Assembly: GCA_945877595.1 (NCBI GenBank)
Contig: CAMDVN010000007.1
Span: 1 to 64,000, forward strand
Reading direction: 5' to 3'
DNA from: Cyanobium sp. NIES-981
GTDB lineage: Bacteria > Cyanobacteriota > Cyanobacteriia > PCC-6307 > Cyanobiaceae
Length of the DNA stretch: 64,000 nt
The notes below the pieces were generated by a model. That model worked only from the letters and a program-made list of their open reading frames with translations, was not told the DNA's origin and made no database searches. Made by a program: the position numbers and the translations under genes. This document shows positions 55,867-64,000 of this stretch, one piece after another (positions within the stretch are counted from its first letter, which is position 1; every line of letters starts with the position of its first letter).

Positions 55867-57204
55867 TTGACATCACAACCGCTCAGGGAGCCTGACCCCT
55901 TCCCAGCCCATCAGGGGATCGATGGGACCATCCCGATCGCGGTGATCGGGACCGATGCCTCTGGGTTGGCGGGGCTGCCACCAGCCCTTCAGGCACTGGT
56001 GCACCAGGCTGACCTGCTGGCGGCTCCATTGCGGCTGCTTGCGATGGTGCCACCCGGCAATCCCGCGCTGGAGCTGGTCGCAACCGACAAGCCTGAGCCC
56101 TTGCTTGTTCAGTTGCAGGCGGCGCAAGCTTGTGGCCGCAGGGCGGTGGTGTTGGCCAGTGGCGACCCGTTGTGGTTTGGCATCGGTCGCTTGCTGCTGC
56201 AATGTTTTGGCCCCGAGCAGTTGCGTTTTCATCCGGCCCCCAGCTCCTTGCAACTGGCCTTTGCCCGCATCGGCCGGCCCTGGCAAGACGCCAGTTGGAT
56301 CAGCCTGCATGGCCGCGACCCCGAACCCTTGGCCGCGGCGCTGCAGCAGCGACCGCCGGCCTTGGCCGTGCTCACTGACCCCGGCCGCGGCGGTGCCGAT
56401 ACCGTGCGGCGCATCCTGCGGGCCTCCGGGCTTGAGGCCGCCTATGGGGTCTGGTTGTGTGAGCGGTTAGGGCATCCCGCTGAGCGGGTGCAGCGGCTCT
56501 TGCCCCAGCAACCCCTGCCTTGCGATCTCGATCCCCTGAATTTGGTGCTGCTGCTGGCGGAGCCATTGGCGCCGGTGGTGGATGCCGGGCAGTGGCCCCT
56601 GTTTGGTTTGGATGATGGCCTTTGGCTGCAGCAGGCCGATCGTCCCGGGCTGATGACCAAGCGGGAGGTGCGCATTCAGCTGCTGGCCGATCTGGCACTG
56701 CCGCCTGCGGGGGTGCTTTGGGATATCGGTGCCGGAGTGGGAAGCATTGGCATCGAAGCGCTGCGCCTGAGGCCAGAGCTGCAGCTCTGGGCGCTCGAGT
56801 GCCGCGGGGGTGCGGCGGGCCTGATCCAGGCCAATGCAGCGCGCTTCGGGGTGGCCGCTGCGCTGCAGCGTGGTGGGGTAGTCGAGGGGCGGGCACCGCA
56901 GGCGCTCAGCAGCTTGCCCGATCCCGACCGGGTGGTGATCGGCGGCGGCGGTCCAGACCGCCTGGCGATCACGGCGGCGGTGCTTGAACGGCTGCGGCCC
57001 GGCGGCGTGGTGGTGATCCCCTTGGCCACCCTTGAGGCCTTGGCTGAGCTGCGTCCTCTGCTGGAGCAGGCGGGCCTGGTGGTGGGGGTGGCGCAGATTC
57101 AGGCCTGGCGGGGTGCTCCCCTGGGGGAGGGCACCCGGCTGGCGCCACTCAACCCCGTGCTGGTGCTCAAGGCGACGCGGGCTGGGGGCTCGCCAGCCGT
57201 TTGA
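55867..57204 (+). CDS. cbiET: Precorrin-6Y C5,15-methyltransferase (decarboxylating), CbiET/CobL
   Basis: PIAVIGTDASGLAGLPPALQALVHQADLLAA; VVLASGDPLWFGIGRLL; MTKREVRIQLLADLALPPAGVLWDIGAGVGSIGIEAL; TTG start proposed. Confidence 0.88.
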   Translation: MTSQPLREPDPFPAHQGIDGTIPIAVIGTDASGLAGLPPALQALVHQADLLAAPLRLLAMVPPGNPALELVATDKPEPLLVQLQAAQACGRRAVVLASGDPLWFGIGRLLLQCFGPEQLRFHPAPSSLQLAFARIGRPWQDASWISLHGRDPEPLAAALQQRPPALAVLTDPGRGGADTVRRILRASGLEAAYGVWLCERLGHPAERVQRLLPQQPLPCDLDPLNLVLLLAEPLAPVVDAGQWPLFGLDDGLWLQQADRPGLMTKREVRIQLLADLALPPAGVLWDIGAGVGSIGIEALRLRPELQLWALECRGGAAGLIQANAARFGVAAALQRGGVVEGRAPQALSSLPDPDRVVIGGGGPDRLAITAAVLERLRPGGVVVIPLATLEALAELRPLLEQAGLVVGVAQIQAWRGAPLGEGTRLAPLNPVLVLKATRAGGSPAV

Positions 57205-57748
57205 TCACGGCTCCACTGCCCACCTTGAGGCCCAGCACCTGTGCCTCTCCTGCGGCCAGCTCCACCACGCCCTCGACCGGAACGTCGGGTCCGTAGCTGC
57301 GGCACGGCAGCCGCATGCAGGGCTGGGCGTTGGCTTCGATGGCCACCACCCGGCCTCCACCCACAAACAGCATGTCGAGGGGCTCAGGGGTCAGGTGCAT
57401 CCAGAACCGGGTTGGCCTGGGTGTGTCAAAGGGGAACCACATGCCGCGCCGGTGGGGCAGGCGGGAGCGTTGCTGCAAGCCCCAGCTCTGTTGGCGGGCA
57501 TCGGCGGCGACCTCCAGGGCAATGCACTTGGGGGGTGCTGGGGAGGGGGAGTCCAGGCACCATTCGGCCCCAATGGGCACCAGCTGGGGGGGGGCTGCCT
57601 GGCGACTTGCTTGGGCCAGGGAGGCCGGCGGCATCCCCACGCCGGCCAGAGCGCCCATGGCCAGCAGGGTGCTGGCGGTTGCCAGGGCCAGCGGCAGGGG
57701 GCTTGCCAGGGGGTGGGGAGTTTGAGCTGGGCTGGTCGACCGCATCAA
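57167..57748 (-). CDS. DUF192 domain-containing secreted protein
   Basis: LEVAADARQQSWGLQQRSRLPHRRGMWFPFDTPRPTRFWMHLTPEPLDMLFV. Confidence 0.85.
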   Translation of the reverse strand: MMRSTSPAQTPHPLASPLPLALATASTLLAMGALAGVGMPPASLAQASRQAAPPQLVPIGAEWCLDSPSPAPPKCIALEVAADARQQSWGLQQRSRLPHRRGMWFPFDTPRPTRFWMHLTPEPLDMLFVGGGRVVAIEANAQPCMRLPCRSYGPDVPVEGVVELAAGEAQVLGLKVGSGAVIKRLASPQPASP

Positions 57749-58428
57749 TCCTTGAGCTGGGGGGGCTTGGCTGCGAGGCAGTATCCCCTCCCCCGCACGG
57801 TGTGGATCAGGCGGCGTTCGCCATCGGCTTCGAGTTTTTGGCGCAAATAGCGCACATACACCTCGATGACGTTGCTGGCCGCGACGTTGCTTGCGGCCCC
57901 GGCCTGGTCACTCCAGATGGTCGCCAGGAGATCGTCGCGGCTCACCACGGTGCCCTGGCGCTCGAGCAGATAGAGCAGCAGCTCGTATTCGCGGGCGGTG
58001 AGCTGGAGCTGGCGGCTGCCCCGCTTCACCTGCTGGCCGCTGGTGTTGACCATCAGATCGGCCACCTGCATCAGGGGTGGAACTTGGCCGGGCTGTTGGC
58101 TGAGGCCCAGATGGAGCCTGAGCCGCATCAGCAGGTCACTGGGGGCCAAGCTGGAGAGCCAGAAGTCGTCGGCACCGCTGCTGAGGCAGCGGGCTCGGGC
58201 TTCGAGGCTGTCGGTGCCCAGATCCAGGAGGATCGGGATGCCGCCATGCCGCCGCCTCAGATCGCCGATGCGCGGCGCTTCAGAGGCGGCCAGCACCGCC
58301 GCATCGGGCTGGATTGGAGCTGTGGCCTCCGTCTTGGACGCGCCCAGGGACCGGTAGCCCGAGGCCTCAAGCCGGGCAGCCAGCGCCTCGGCCTCCAGGC
58401 CGATCAGCAGGATGGCGGGCCCTTGCAT
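57745..58428 (-). CDS. OmpR-type winged-helix response regulator with degenerate receiver domain
   Basis: C-terminal LQLTAREYELLLYLLERQGTVVSRDDLLATIW...VIEVYVRYLRQKLEADGERRLIHTVRGRGYCL; receiver lacks acidic pocket and phosphoacceptor Asp. Confidence 0.85.
   Translation of the reverse strand: MQGPAILLIGLEAEALAARLEASGYRSLGASKTEATAPIQPDAAVLAASEAPRIGDLRRRHGGIPILLDLGTDSLEARARCLSSGADDFWLSSLAPSDLLMRLRLHLGLSQQPGQVPPLMQVADLMVNTSGQQVKRGSRQLQLTAREYELLLYLLERQGTVVSRDDLLATIWSDQAGAASNVAASNVIEVYVRYLRQKLEADGERRLIHTVRGRGYCLAAKPPQLKD
57868..57897. repeat. In-frame duplication, 15 bp x 2 (ASNVA/ASNVI) in the winged-helix domain
   Basis: gacgttgctggccgc / gacgttgcttgcggc. Confidence 0.85.
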
Positions 58429-59330
58429 CAGCCCGGTTTGGCCACATGGGGCAAGCCCCAGCCCAGTTTGTTGCGCAGCACTTGGAAAAACTCGTGGTTG
58501 GCGAGGCGGGCAAAGCGCACCGGGTGCTCACTGCGCCGAATCAGGACTCGATCTTCGGGCCAGATGTAACAACCCGCACTGCCATCCACCACCATCATCA
58601 ACCGCTCTGGCGTGGCTGGAAACACCGTGACCGGCTCGCGGTCGCTGAACACCAGGGCCCGGGAGGCCAGCGAGTGGGGTGCAATCGGGGTGAGCTGCAG
58701 CACCGGGCAATCGGGGGTGATCACCGGGCCGCCGGCACTGAGGGCATAGGCCGTGGAGCCGGTGGGGGTCGAGAGGATCACGCCGTCGGCGGCGATGTCG
58801 ACTGGCGCATGCCGGCCCACGGCGATCTCGAAATGGCACATGCTCGTGAGGGGCTCGCGGTGCAGGGCCATCTCGTTGAGACAAAGCACCTCCCAGCGCC
58901 GTTGCTCGCCGCGCATCACGCTCACGATCAGCATTGTGCGCTCTTCGACACTCCAGTCGCCGGAGAGGATCTGGTCGATCGCGCCATCGAGCTGGTCGAG
59001 ATAGGCCTCGGCCAAAAAACCGAGATGACCGGTGTTGACGGTGAGGATCGGCACGCCGATCGGCGCGGTTTGGCGGGCGGCTGACAGCACGGTGCCATCG
59101 CCACCGAGCACCACCGCCAGGGCCATGTCAGGACCGAAACTTCCCGGCACGCAGGCCCCGTAGCCCCGGGTGCGCAGGTGCTGGTCGGGATTGGCAAAGC
59201 CCACCATGCCGCCTGAGCTGCTGACCCGCACCACGCCGTAGCCGGCGGCACTGAACCGAGCCTCGATGGCATCAGCCGTGCTCACGGCCAGGTCTTTGCC
59301 GTCGTTGACGATCAGTCCGACGCGGGGCAC
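58428..59330 (-). CDS. nadK: NAD(+) kinase
   Basis: [57 protein letters not shown]. Confidence 0.94.
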   Translation of the reverse strand: MPRVGLIVNDGKDLAVSTADAIEARFSAAGYGVVRVSSSGGMVGFANPDQHLRTRGYGACVPGSFGPDMALAVVLGGDGTVLSAARQTAPIGVPILTVNTGHLGFLAEAYLDQLDGAIDQILSGDWSVEERTMLIVSVMRGEQRRWEVLCLNEMALHREPLTSMCHFEIAVGRHAPVDIAADGVILSTPTGSTAYALSAGGPVITPDCPVLQLTPIAPHSLASRALVFSDREPVTVFPATPERLMMVVDGSAGCYIWPEDRVLIRRSEHPVRFARLANHEFFQVLRNKLGWGLPHVAKPG

Positions 59331-59415
59331 CGATCGCGGGCAGGGTTCTTGAGTTTATGGCCGGCACCCCTGGCTTGCCGCGGCCCAGGTCTGCAGGGCC
59401 CAGGTCTGCAGCGGT

Positions 59416-60423
59416 TCAGAATTGCTCCAAGAAGCGCAGGTCACTGGTGAACAGGCGGCGAATGTCGTCGATGCCGTGGCGCACCATGCAGAACCGCTCC
59501 ACGCCCAGGCCGGCCGCAAAACCGCTCCAGCGCTCGGGATCGAGGCCCATCCCCTCGAGCACCGCTGGATCGACCATGCCGCAGCCCATCACCTCGAGCC
59601 AGCGGCCGCGCCACTGCACATCGACTTCGGCACTCGGCTCGGTGAAGGGGAAATAACTGGCCCGGAAGCGCACGGGTAGATCGCCGAAGAAGGCCTTCAA
59701 AAAGGCCATCACGGTGCCGCGCAAATGGCTGAAATCAAGCCCCTCATCGATCGCCAGCACCTCCACCTGGTGAAACATCGGCGAGTGGGTCGCATCGACC
59801 GCATCACGGCGGTAGACCCGACCTGGCGCCACGATCCGCACCGGTGGGGGGTTGGTCTCGAGGTAGCGGATCTGCACCGGAGAGGTGTGGGTGCGCAGGA
59901 GTCGGCCATCCTCCAAATAGAAGGTGTCTTGCATATCCCGCGCAGGGTGGTGCGGCGGAATGTTGAGGGCGGTGAAGTTGTAGTAGTCGGTTTCGATTTC
60001 CGGGCCCTCCGAAACCCGATAGCCCAGGCCGGCAAAAATATCGACGATTTCTTCGGTTGTGCTGATCAGTGGATGGCGGTGTCCGGCCGGCACGAAGCTG
60101 GCTGGAGCGGTCACATCGATCGTTTCGCGGGCGATTTTGGCCGCCATCGCCGCTGTTTCAAGCGCGCCAAGTCGCCCGGCCAGCAGGGACTGCACCTGCT
60201 CCTTGAGCACATTGGCCCGCTGACCCACCAGGGGGCGCTCGTCGCCGGGCAGCTTGCCCATGGCTCCCAGTACTCCGGAAAGCCTCCCTTTCTTGCCGAG
60301 AAGGCCCACGCGCAGGTCTTCGAGGGCAGCGGTGCTGGCGGCTGCTTCGATCGCCGCAGCCGCTTCGGATTCGAGCGCCTCAAGCTGCTCGGTGAGCTGG
60401 TGCAGGGTGATGGGGGCGCTCAC
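59416..60423 (-). CDS. pheS: Phenylalanine--tRNA ligase alpha subunit
   Basis: [85 protein letters not shown] start at 60423. Confidence 0.95.
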   Translation of the reverse strand: MSAPITLHQLTEQLEALESEAAAAIEAAASTAALEDLRVGLLGKKGRLSGVLGAMGKLPGDERPLVGQRANVLKEQVQSLLAGRLGALETAAMAAKIARETIDVTAPASFVPAGHRHPLISTTEEIVDIFAGLGYRVSEGPEIETDYYNFTALNIPPHHPARDMQDTFYLEDGRLLRTHTSPVQIRYLETNPPPVRIVAPGRVYRRDAVDATHSPMFHQVEVLAIDEGLDFSHLRGTVMAFLKAFFGDLPVRFRASYFPFTEPSAEVDVQWRGRWLEVMGCGMVDPAVLEGMGLDPERWSGFAAGLGVERFCMVRHGIDDIRRLFTSDLRFLEQF

Positions 60424-60549
60424 AGATCGCAGCGATGGTGCTTGAGGCGACTGTAAGGAGCCATCTGGGCCCCGCCCCCGGTGGCCGTTGCTCTGCGGGT
60501 GGCTCGGTAGCTTGATCATCAACGTGCGGGTCTCGATCCCCAATCCCTG

Positions 60550-61416
60550 ATGCCCCCCCTGAAGATCCTGATCAGCAACGATGACGGGATTTTCGCTGGT
60601 GGCATCCGCAGCCTGGCCGCCGCCGCGGCCGCCCGTGGCCATCAGGTGAGCGTGGTGTGCCCAGATCAGGAGCGTTCGGCCACCGGCCATGGCCTCACCC
60701 TGCAGACCCCGATCCGGGCCGAGCGGGCCGATGAACTCTTTGCCGAGGGGGTGCGGGCCTGGGCCTGCAGCGGCACCCCCAGTGATTGCGTCAAGTTGGC
60801 CCTGTTTAGCTTGCTCGAAGAGTGGCCCGACCTCGTGCTCTCGGGCATCAACCACGGCCCCAACTTGGGCACCGACGTGCTCTATTCAGGCACCGTGAGT
60901 GCGGCCATGGAGGGCACGATCGAGGGCCTGCCGGCCCTGGCTGTCAGCAGTGCCGACTTCCAGTGGCGTCACTTTGAGCCGGCGGCGGCCATCGCCCTCG
61001 ATGTGGCCGAGCAGATGCTGCGGCAGGGCTGGCCCGAGGCCATGCTACTCAACCTCAATGTGCCGCCCCTGCCAGCCGAGCAGATCGGCGAGCTGCGCTG
61101 GTGCCGCAAGGCGGTGCGGCGGTACACCGATCAATTCGTGAAGCGGGTTGATCCACGCGGGCGCACCTACTACTGGCTGGCGGGCGAGGTGGCCAACGAC
61201 CTTGATGCCGAGGTGGCAGGGCCTCCCCAGTGGCCCACCGATGTGGCCCATGTGGCCGCCGGCGGCGTCTCACTCACCCCGCTGCAGCCCGAGCTGTTCT
61301 GGCGGGGCGACGCCATGGGCTTGCCTGCGCTCACTGGTTTGCCTGCGCCCACTGGCTTGCCTGTGCCCACGGGTCTGGCTGCACCGGGGGATGTTGCGAC
61401 TCAGGTGGGTCGGTAG
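60550..61416 (+). CDS. surE: 5'-nucleotidase SurE
   Basis: [58 protein letters not shown]. Confidence 0.95.
   Translation: MPPLKILISNDDGIFAGGIRSLAAAAAARGHQVSVVCPDQERSATGHGLTLQTPIRAERADELFAEGVRAWACSGTPSDCVKLALFSLLEEWPDLVLSGINHGPNLGTDVLYSGTVSAAMEGTIEGLPALAVSSADFQWRHFEPAAAIALDVAEQMLRQGWPEAMLLNLNVPPLPAEQIGELRWCRKAVRRYTDQFVKRVDPRGRTYYWLAGEVANDLDAEVAGPPQWPTDVAHVAAGGVSLTPLQPELFWRGDAMGLPALTGLPAPTGLPVPTGLAAPGDVATQVGR
61321..61374. repeat. In-frame tandem repeat, 18 bp x 3 ([18 protein letters not shown]) at SurE C-terminus
   Basis: ttgcctgcgctcactggt ttgcctgcgcccactggc ttgcctgtgcccacgggt. Confidence 0.93.
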
Positions 61417-61982
61417 ACCCGCTGCAGCAGCCAGATGCTGATCCATAGGCCAATCAGGTGGGCAAACAGCACCTGGGTGTTGCCCAGCACGGAGAGCATC
61501 TCGATTGAGGTGATCGGCAGCCCGATCACCCGGCCGGCGGTTCCGGGTGCCGATTGGATCTGGGCACCAAAGAAGCCAGGAACTTGCTGGGAGGCCTGCA
61601 CGAAGAGGCTGCCGGCCAACGACTGGTAACCGATCACCGCCAGCGTGATGCCCACCAGGTCTGCGATCAGGCCTCGCTTGATCAGGCGGGCGGTTTCACC
61701 TTTGCTGGGGCGCACCGGGCTGCCAAGGGCTCTGCCGCAGCGCACGATCAGCCAGCTCTGCCACAGGCACCACAGCAGCAGCAGAAAGGACAGGGTCGTC
61801 AGTGAGATGCCGGGGCCAAGCCCCAGTGCCCGCGACGAATTCGCTGCTAGACGGCCGCCGATGTTGTTGAACAGCAGCACCCCCACCACCACCACCCCCA
61901 GGGCCATCTGGGTCCAGAAGCGGATCCAACCCACCCGGCGTAGGGCTGCCGAGATCATCTGCAGGTCGAGTCGATCGGCCAT
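61401..61982 (-). CDS. DUF3611 family membrane protein
   Basis: [93 protein letters not shown]. Confidence 0.85.
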   Translation of the reverse strand: MADRLDLQMISAALRRVGWIRFWTQMALGVVVVGVLLFNNIGGRLAANSSRALGLGPGISLTTLSFLLLLWCLWQSWLIVRCGRALGSPVRPSKGETARLIKRGLIADLVGITLAVIGYQSLAGSLFVQASQQVPGFFGAQIQSAPGTAGRVIGLPITSIEMLSVLGNTQVLFAHLIGLWISIWLLQRVYRPT

Positions 61983-62082
61983 CTCGGCGTGGTCGGCATG
62001 GCGCCGCAGGGAGACCCAAAGTTGCCATGGGAAGATCCATCTGGCCCGCGGGTGCGTTGGGTTCCGTTGCGTTTGTGCTGCG

Positions 62083-63045
62083 TTGATTCCGCTGCGAACC
62101 CCAATTGATGCCCTGCGGCCCACGGCGATTGCGCTCGGTAGTTTTGATGGTCTTCACCAGGGCCATCGCCGGGTGATCGCGGCGGTCACCGGCCCGCCTC
62201 CCGACGCCGGGCCTGCAGTGGTGCCCCCGCTGGTGTCTGCAGTGGTACCCACAGTGGTGAGCTTCTGGCCGCACCCCCGTGAGGTGCTGCATGGCGAGGC
62301 TCGCCTGCGGCTCGATCTGCCAGCCGAGAAGCTCGAGCTGCTCGAACCCCTCGGCATTGAGCAGTTGGTGCTGGTGCCCTTTGATCGCGACCTGGCTGCC
62401 CTCAGCCCCGAGACCTTCGTGCAGCAGGTGTTGGTGGAGCAGCTCGACGCCCGCCGCATTGCCGTAGGGGAGAACTTTCGCTTTGGTGCGGGCCGTTTGG
62501 GTTCGGCGGCTGACCTGCAGCGACTTGCCTCCGCCCACGGGGTGGAGGTGGAGGTGGTGCCGATGTTCAGTGATGCCGCCGGGCGGATGAGCAGCAGCCG
62601 CATTCGCCGGGCCCTGGCCGGTGGTGATCTCGCCGAGGCCCGGCGCCTGCTGCAGCGGCCCTACCGCTTCAGGGGCCAGGTGGTCAGGGGCCGGGGCCTG
62701 GGCCGGGGTCTGGGCTGGCCCACCGCCAACCTGCAGGTTGATGGCCGCAAGTTTTTGCCCCAGGAAGGGGTCTATGCGGCCTGGGCCTGGCAGGCAGCTG
62801 GTCCTGCCATGGCCGCGGTGATGAACCTGGGACCGCAACCCACGGTGGATCCCACCGCCCCATCAGCTGTTGAGGTTCACCTGCTTGATCGCGAGCTCGA
62901 GCTGGTGGGCAGCGAGTTGGTGGTGGAACCCACGGCGCTGCTGCGCGGCCAGCAGCGGTTTGACGGTCTCGAAGCCCTCAGTGACCAGATCGGCCGCGAT
63001 GCCCAGAAGGCCCGCGACTGGCTGTCGCAGCACCCCCTTGAGTAG
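62083..63045 (+). CDS. ribF: Bifunctional riboflavin kinase/FAD synthetase
   Basis: TAIALGSFDGLHQGHRRVIAAV; GENFRFGAGRLG; RMSSSRIRRALAGGDLAEARRLLQRPYRFRGQVVRGRGLGRGLGWPTANL; TTG start proposed. Confidence 0.93.
   Translation: MIPLRTPIDALRPTAIALGSFDGLHQGHRRVIAAVTGPPPDAGPAVVPPLVSAVVPTVVSFWPHPREVLHGEARLRLDLPAEKLELLEPLGIEQLVLVPFDRDLAALSPETFVQQVLVEQLDARRIAVGENFRFGAGRLGSAADLQRLASAHGVEVEVVPMFSDAAGRMSSSRIRRALAGGDLAEARRLLQRPYRFRGQVVRGRGLGRGLGWPTANLQVDGRKFLPQEGVYAAWAWQAAGPAMAAVMNLGPQPTVDPTAPSAVEVHLLDRELELVGSELVVEPTALLRGQQRFDGLEALSDQIGRDAQKARDWLSQHPLE
62215..62262. repeat. In-frame degenerate repeat, 24 bp x 2, in ribF (AVVPPLVS/AVVPTVVS)
   Basis: gcagtggtgcccccgctggtgtct / gcagtggtacccacagtggtgagc. 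Confidence 0.75.
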
Positions 63046-63061
63046 CGCCGGTTGAACACCG

Positions 63062-63130
63062 GTTGGAGCAGTTGCTTATGCGGCGTTGGAGCAGCTGCTT
63101 CAGCAGCGTTGGAGCAGCTGTTTGCTCCGT
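63062..63130. repeat. Tandem repeat, 23 bp x 3 (gttggagcagctgctt...)
   Basis: gttggagcagttgcttatgcggc gttggagcagctgcttcagcagc gttggagcagctgtttgctccgt. Confidence 0.88.
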
Positions 63131-63146
63131 CGCTTGAACGGCCGTT

Positions 63147-63269
63147 TCAGCCGGCGGGATAGGCGTTGGTCAGCCCCCAGCCGATGAAGACGGCGATGCC
63201 ACCAAGCAGCAGAATCCCTGAAATGAGCACCAACATCGGGTTGTCGGTGTCGGGTTGTCCCTGTGCCAT
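63147..63269 (-). CDS. 40-aa single-TM hypothetical protein
   Basis: MAQGQPDTDNPMLVLISGILLLGGIAVFIGWGLTNAYPAG; clear hydrophobic segment, divergent from thiE. Confidence 0.6.
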   Translation of the reverse strand: MAQGQPDTDNPMLVLISGILLLGGIAVFIGWGLTNAYPAG

Positions 63270-63289
63270 CGCCGCTTGCATCCAGCACC

Positions 63290-64000
63290 ATGAGCCCCAC
63301 CAATAGCAGTTTTGCGATCGAGCGGCTGCTCGATGCCAACCTCGATCGGGCGCGCGAAGGGTTGCGGGTTCTGGAGGATTGGGCCCGCTTTGCCCTGGAT
63401 CGGGCTGATCTGGTGGCTCGCAGCAAAGACATGCGCCAGCGACTCGGCCGGCTCCACGCCGATCGTTACAAACTGGCCCGCCATACCGCCACCGACCCGG
63501 CGGCGGGCATGGCCCATCCGGCCCAGCTTGAGCGCGCCGATCCCTCCCAGGTGGTGGGGGCCAACGCCTCGCGGGTGGCCGAGGCCCTGCGGGTGCTGGA
63601 GGAATTCGGCCGGGCTGATGACCCGCTTCTGGCGGCTGAGGCCGCCGAGATTCGCTATGCCCTTTACGACTTTGAAGTGGACCTGCTGCAGGCCAGTCAG
63701 CTGCTGCAGGGGGAGGGGGGCGAGCGCCGCGCACTGTTGGGGCGCTGCCATCTGTATCTGGTGAGCTCGCCGGTGTCGGGCCTTGAGCCCCGGGTCGAGG
63801 CGGCCCTTGCCGCTGGCGTGCGGCTGGTGCAGTACCGCGCCAAACCCGATGCCACCTCCTTTGATGCAACCGCCGTTGATGCCACCGCCGTTGATGGCAC
63901 GCCCCTTGACGATGCCGCCCGGCTGCAGCAAGCCCGCGCCCTGCGCCAGCTGTGCAGCCGCTATGGGGCCCTGTTCATTGTCAATGACCGCATTGATCTA
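63290..64000 (+). CDS. thiE: Thiamine-phosphate synthase, long form (3' truncated by window end)
   Basis: Open frame to window end: RLLDANLDRAREGLRVLEDWARFAL...NASRVAEALRVLEEFGR...LYLVSS...VRLVQYRAK...GALFIVNDRIDL. Confidence 0.92.
   Translation, partial: MSPTNSSFAIERLLDANLDRAREGLRVLEDWARFALDRADLVARSKDMRQRLGRLHADRYKLARHTATDPAAGMAHPAQLERADPSQVVGANASRVAEALRVLEEFGRADDPLLAAEAAEIRYALYDFEVDLLQASQLLQGEGGERRALLGRCHLYLVSSPVSGLEPRVEAALAAGVRLVQYRAKPDATSFDATAVDATAVDGTPLDDAARLQQARALRQLCSRYGALFIVNDRIDL
63848..63907. repeat. In-frame tandem repeat, 15 bp x 4, inside thiE (DATSF/DATAV/DATAV/DGTPL)
   Basis: gatgccacctccttt gatgcaaccgccgtt gatgccaccgccgtt gatggcacgcccctt. Confidence 0.95.

Noticed and set aside
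57241-58569. 442-aa plus-strand ORF opposite DUF192 and the response regulator
   Set aside because: Low-complexity Arg/Gly/Pro-rich shadow ORF; two real genes on the other strand explain the region
60424-60855. N-terminal extension of the pheS ORF
   Set aside because: Antisense to surE; PheS homology begins at the GTG near [16 protein letters not shown]
61645-62082. N-terminal extension of the ribF ORF
   Set aside because: Lies antisense to the DUF3611 gene; RibF homology begins at LIPLRTPIDALRPTAIALGSFDG
1-64000. Insertion sequences, transposases or prophage
   Set aside because: No transposase, integrase or phage structural motifs and no long terminal inverted repeats were seen in the provided ORFs

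Overview
The window looks like a 64 kb chromosomal segment of a high-GC picocyanobacterium (Synechococcus/Cyanobium-like; this is inferred from gene content, with no database search). Housekeeping anchors are hsp20, a sigma-70 factor, cyAbrB, lexA, tRNA-Ala(GGC), argF, ftsH, an SRAP/HMCES protein, mscS, ribD, a GH116 glycosidase, cbiET/cobL, nadK, pheS, surE, ribF and thiE (cut by the window end). The main accessory block (~5.7-32.5 kb) is an exopolysaccharide locus. It holds Wza-like and Wzc-like proteins, many GT2/GT4 glycosyltransferases, an asparagine synthase, a Wzy-like polymerase, a WcaF-like and a NeuD/PglD-like acyltransferase, a DegT aminotransferase and an MsbA-like ABC exporter. 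Embedded in it are a cyanobacterial exosortase, its EpsI-like partner and, at the far end, two proteins with PEP-CTERM-like sorting tails (VPGPLPLLG.. and VPAPVPWLG..). A second, lower-GC stretch carries two fatty-acid desaturases and a B12-binding radical SAM enzyme. The most unusual window-wide signal is about 21 short-period tandem repeats. Those inside genes span multiples of 3 (15, 18, 24 or 3x7 bp), while most of those between genes do not (4, 8, 8, 13, 14, 17, 23 bp). One of them contains the present ftsH stop codon, with a plausible fossil C-terminus behind it. Start codons are often uncertain and family names come from motif recognition only.
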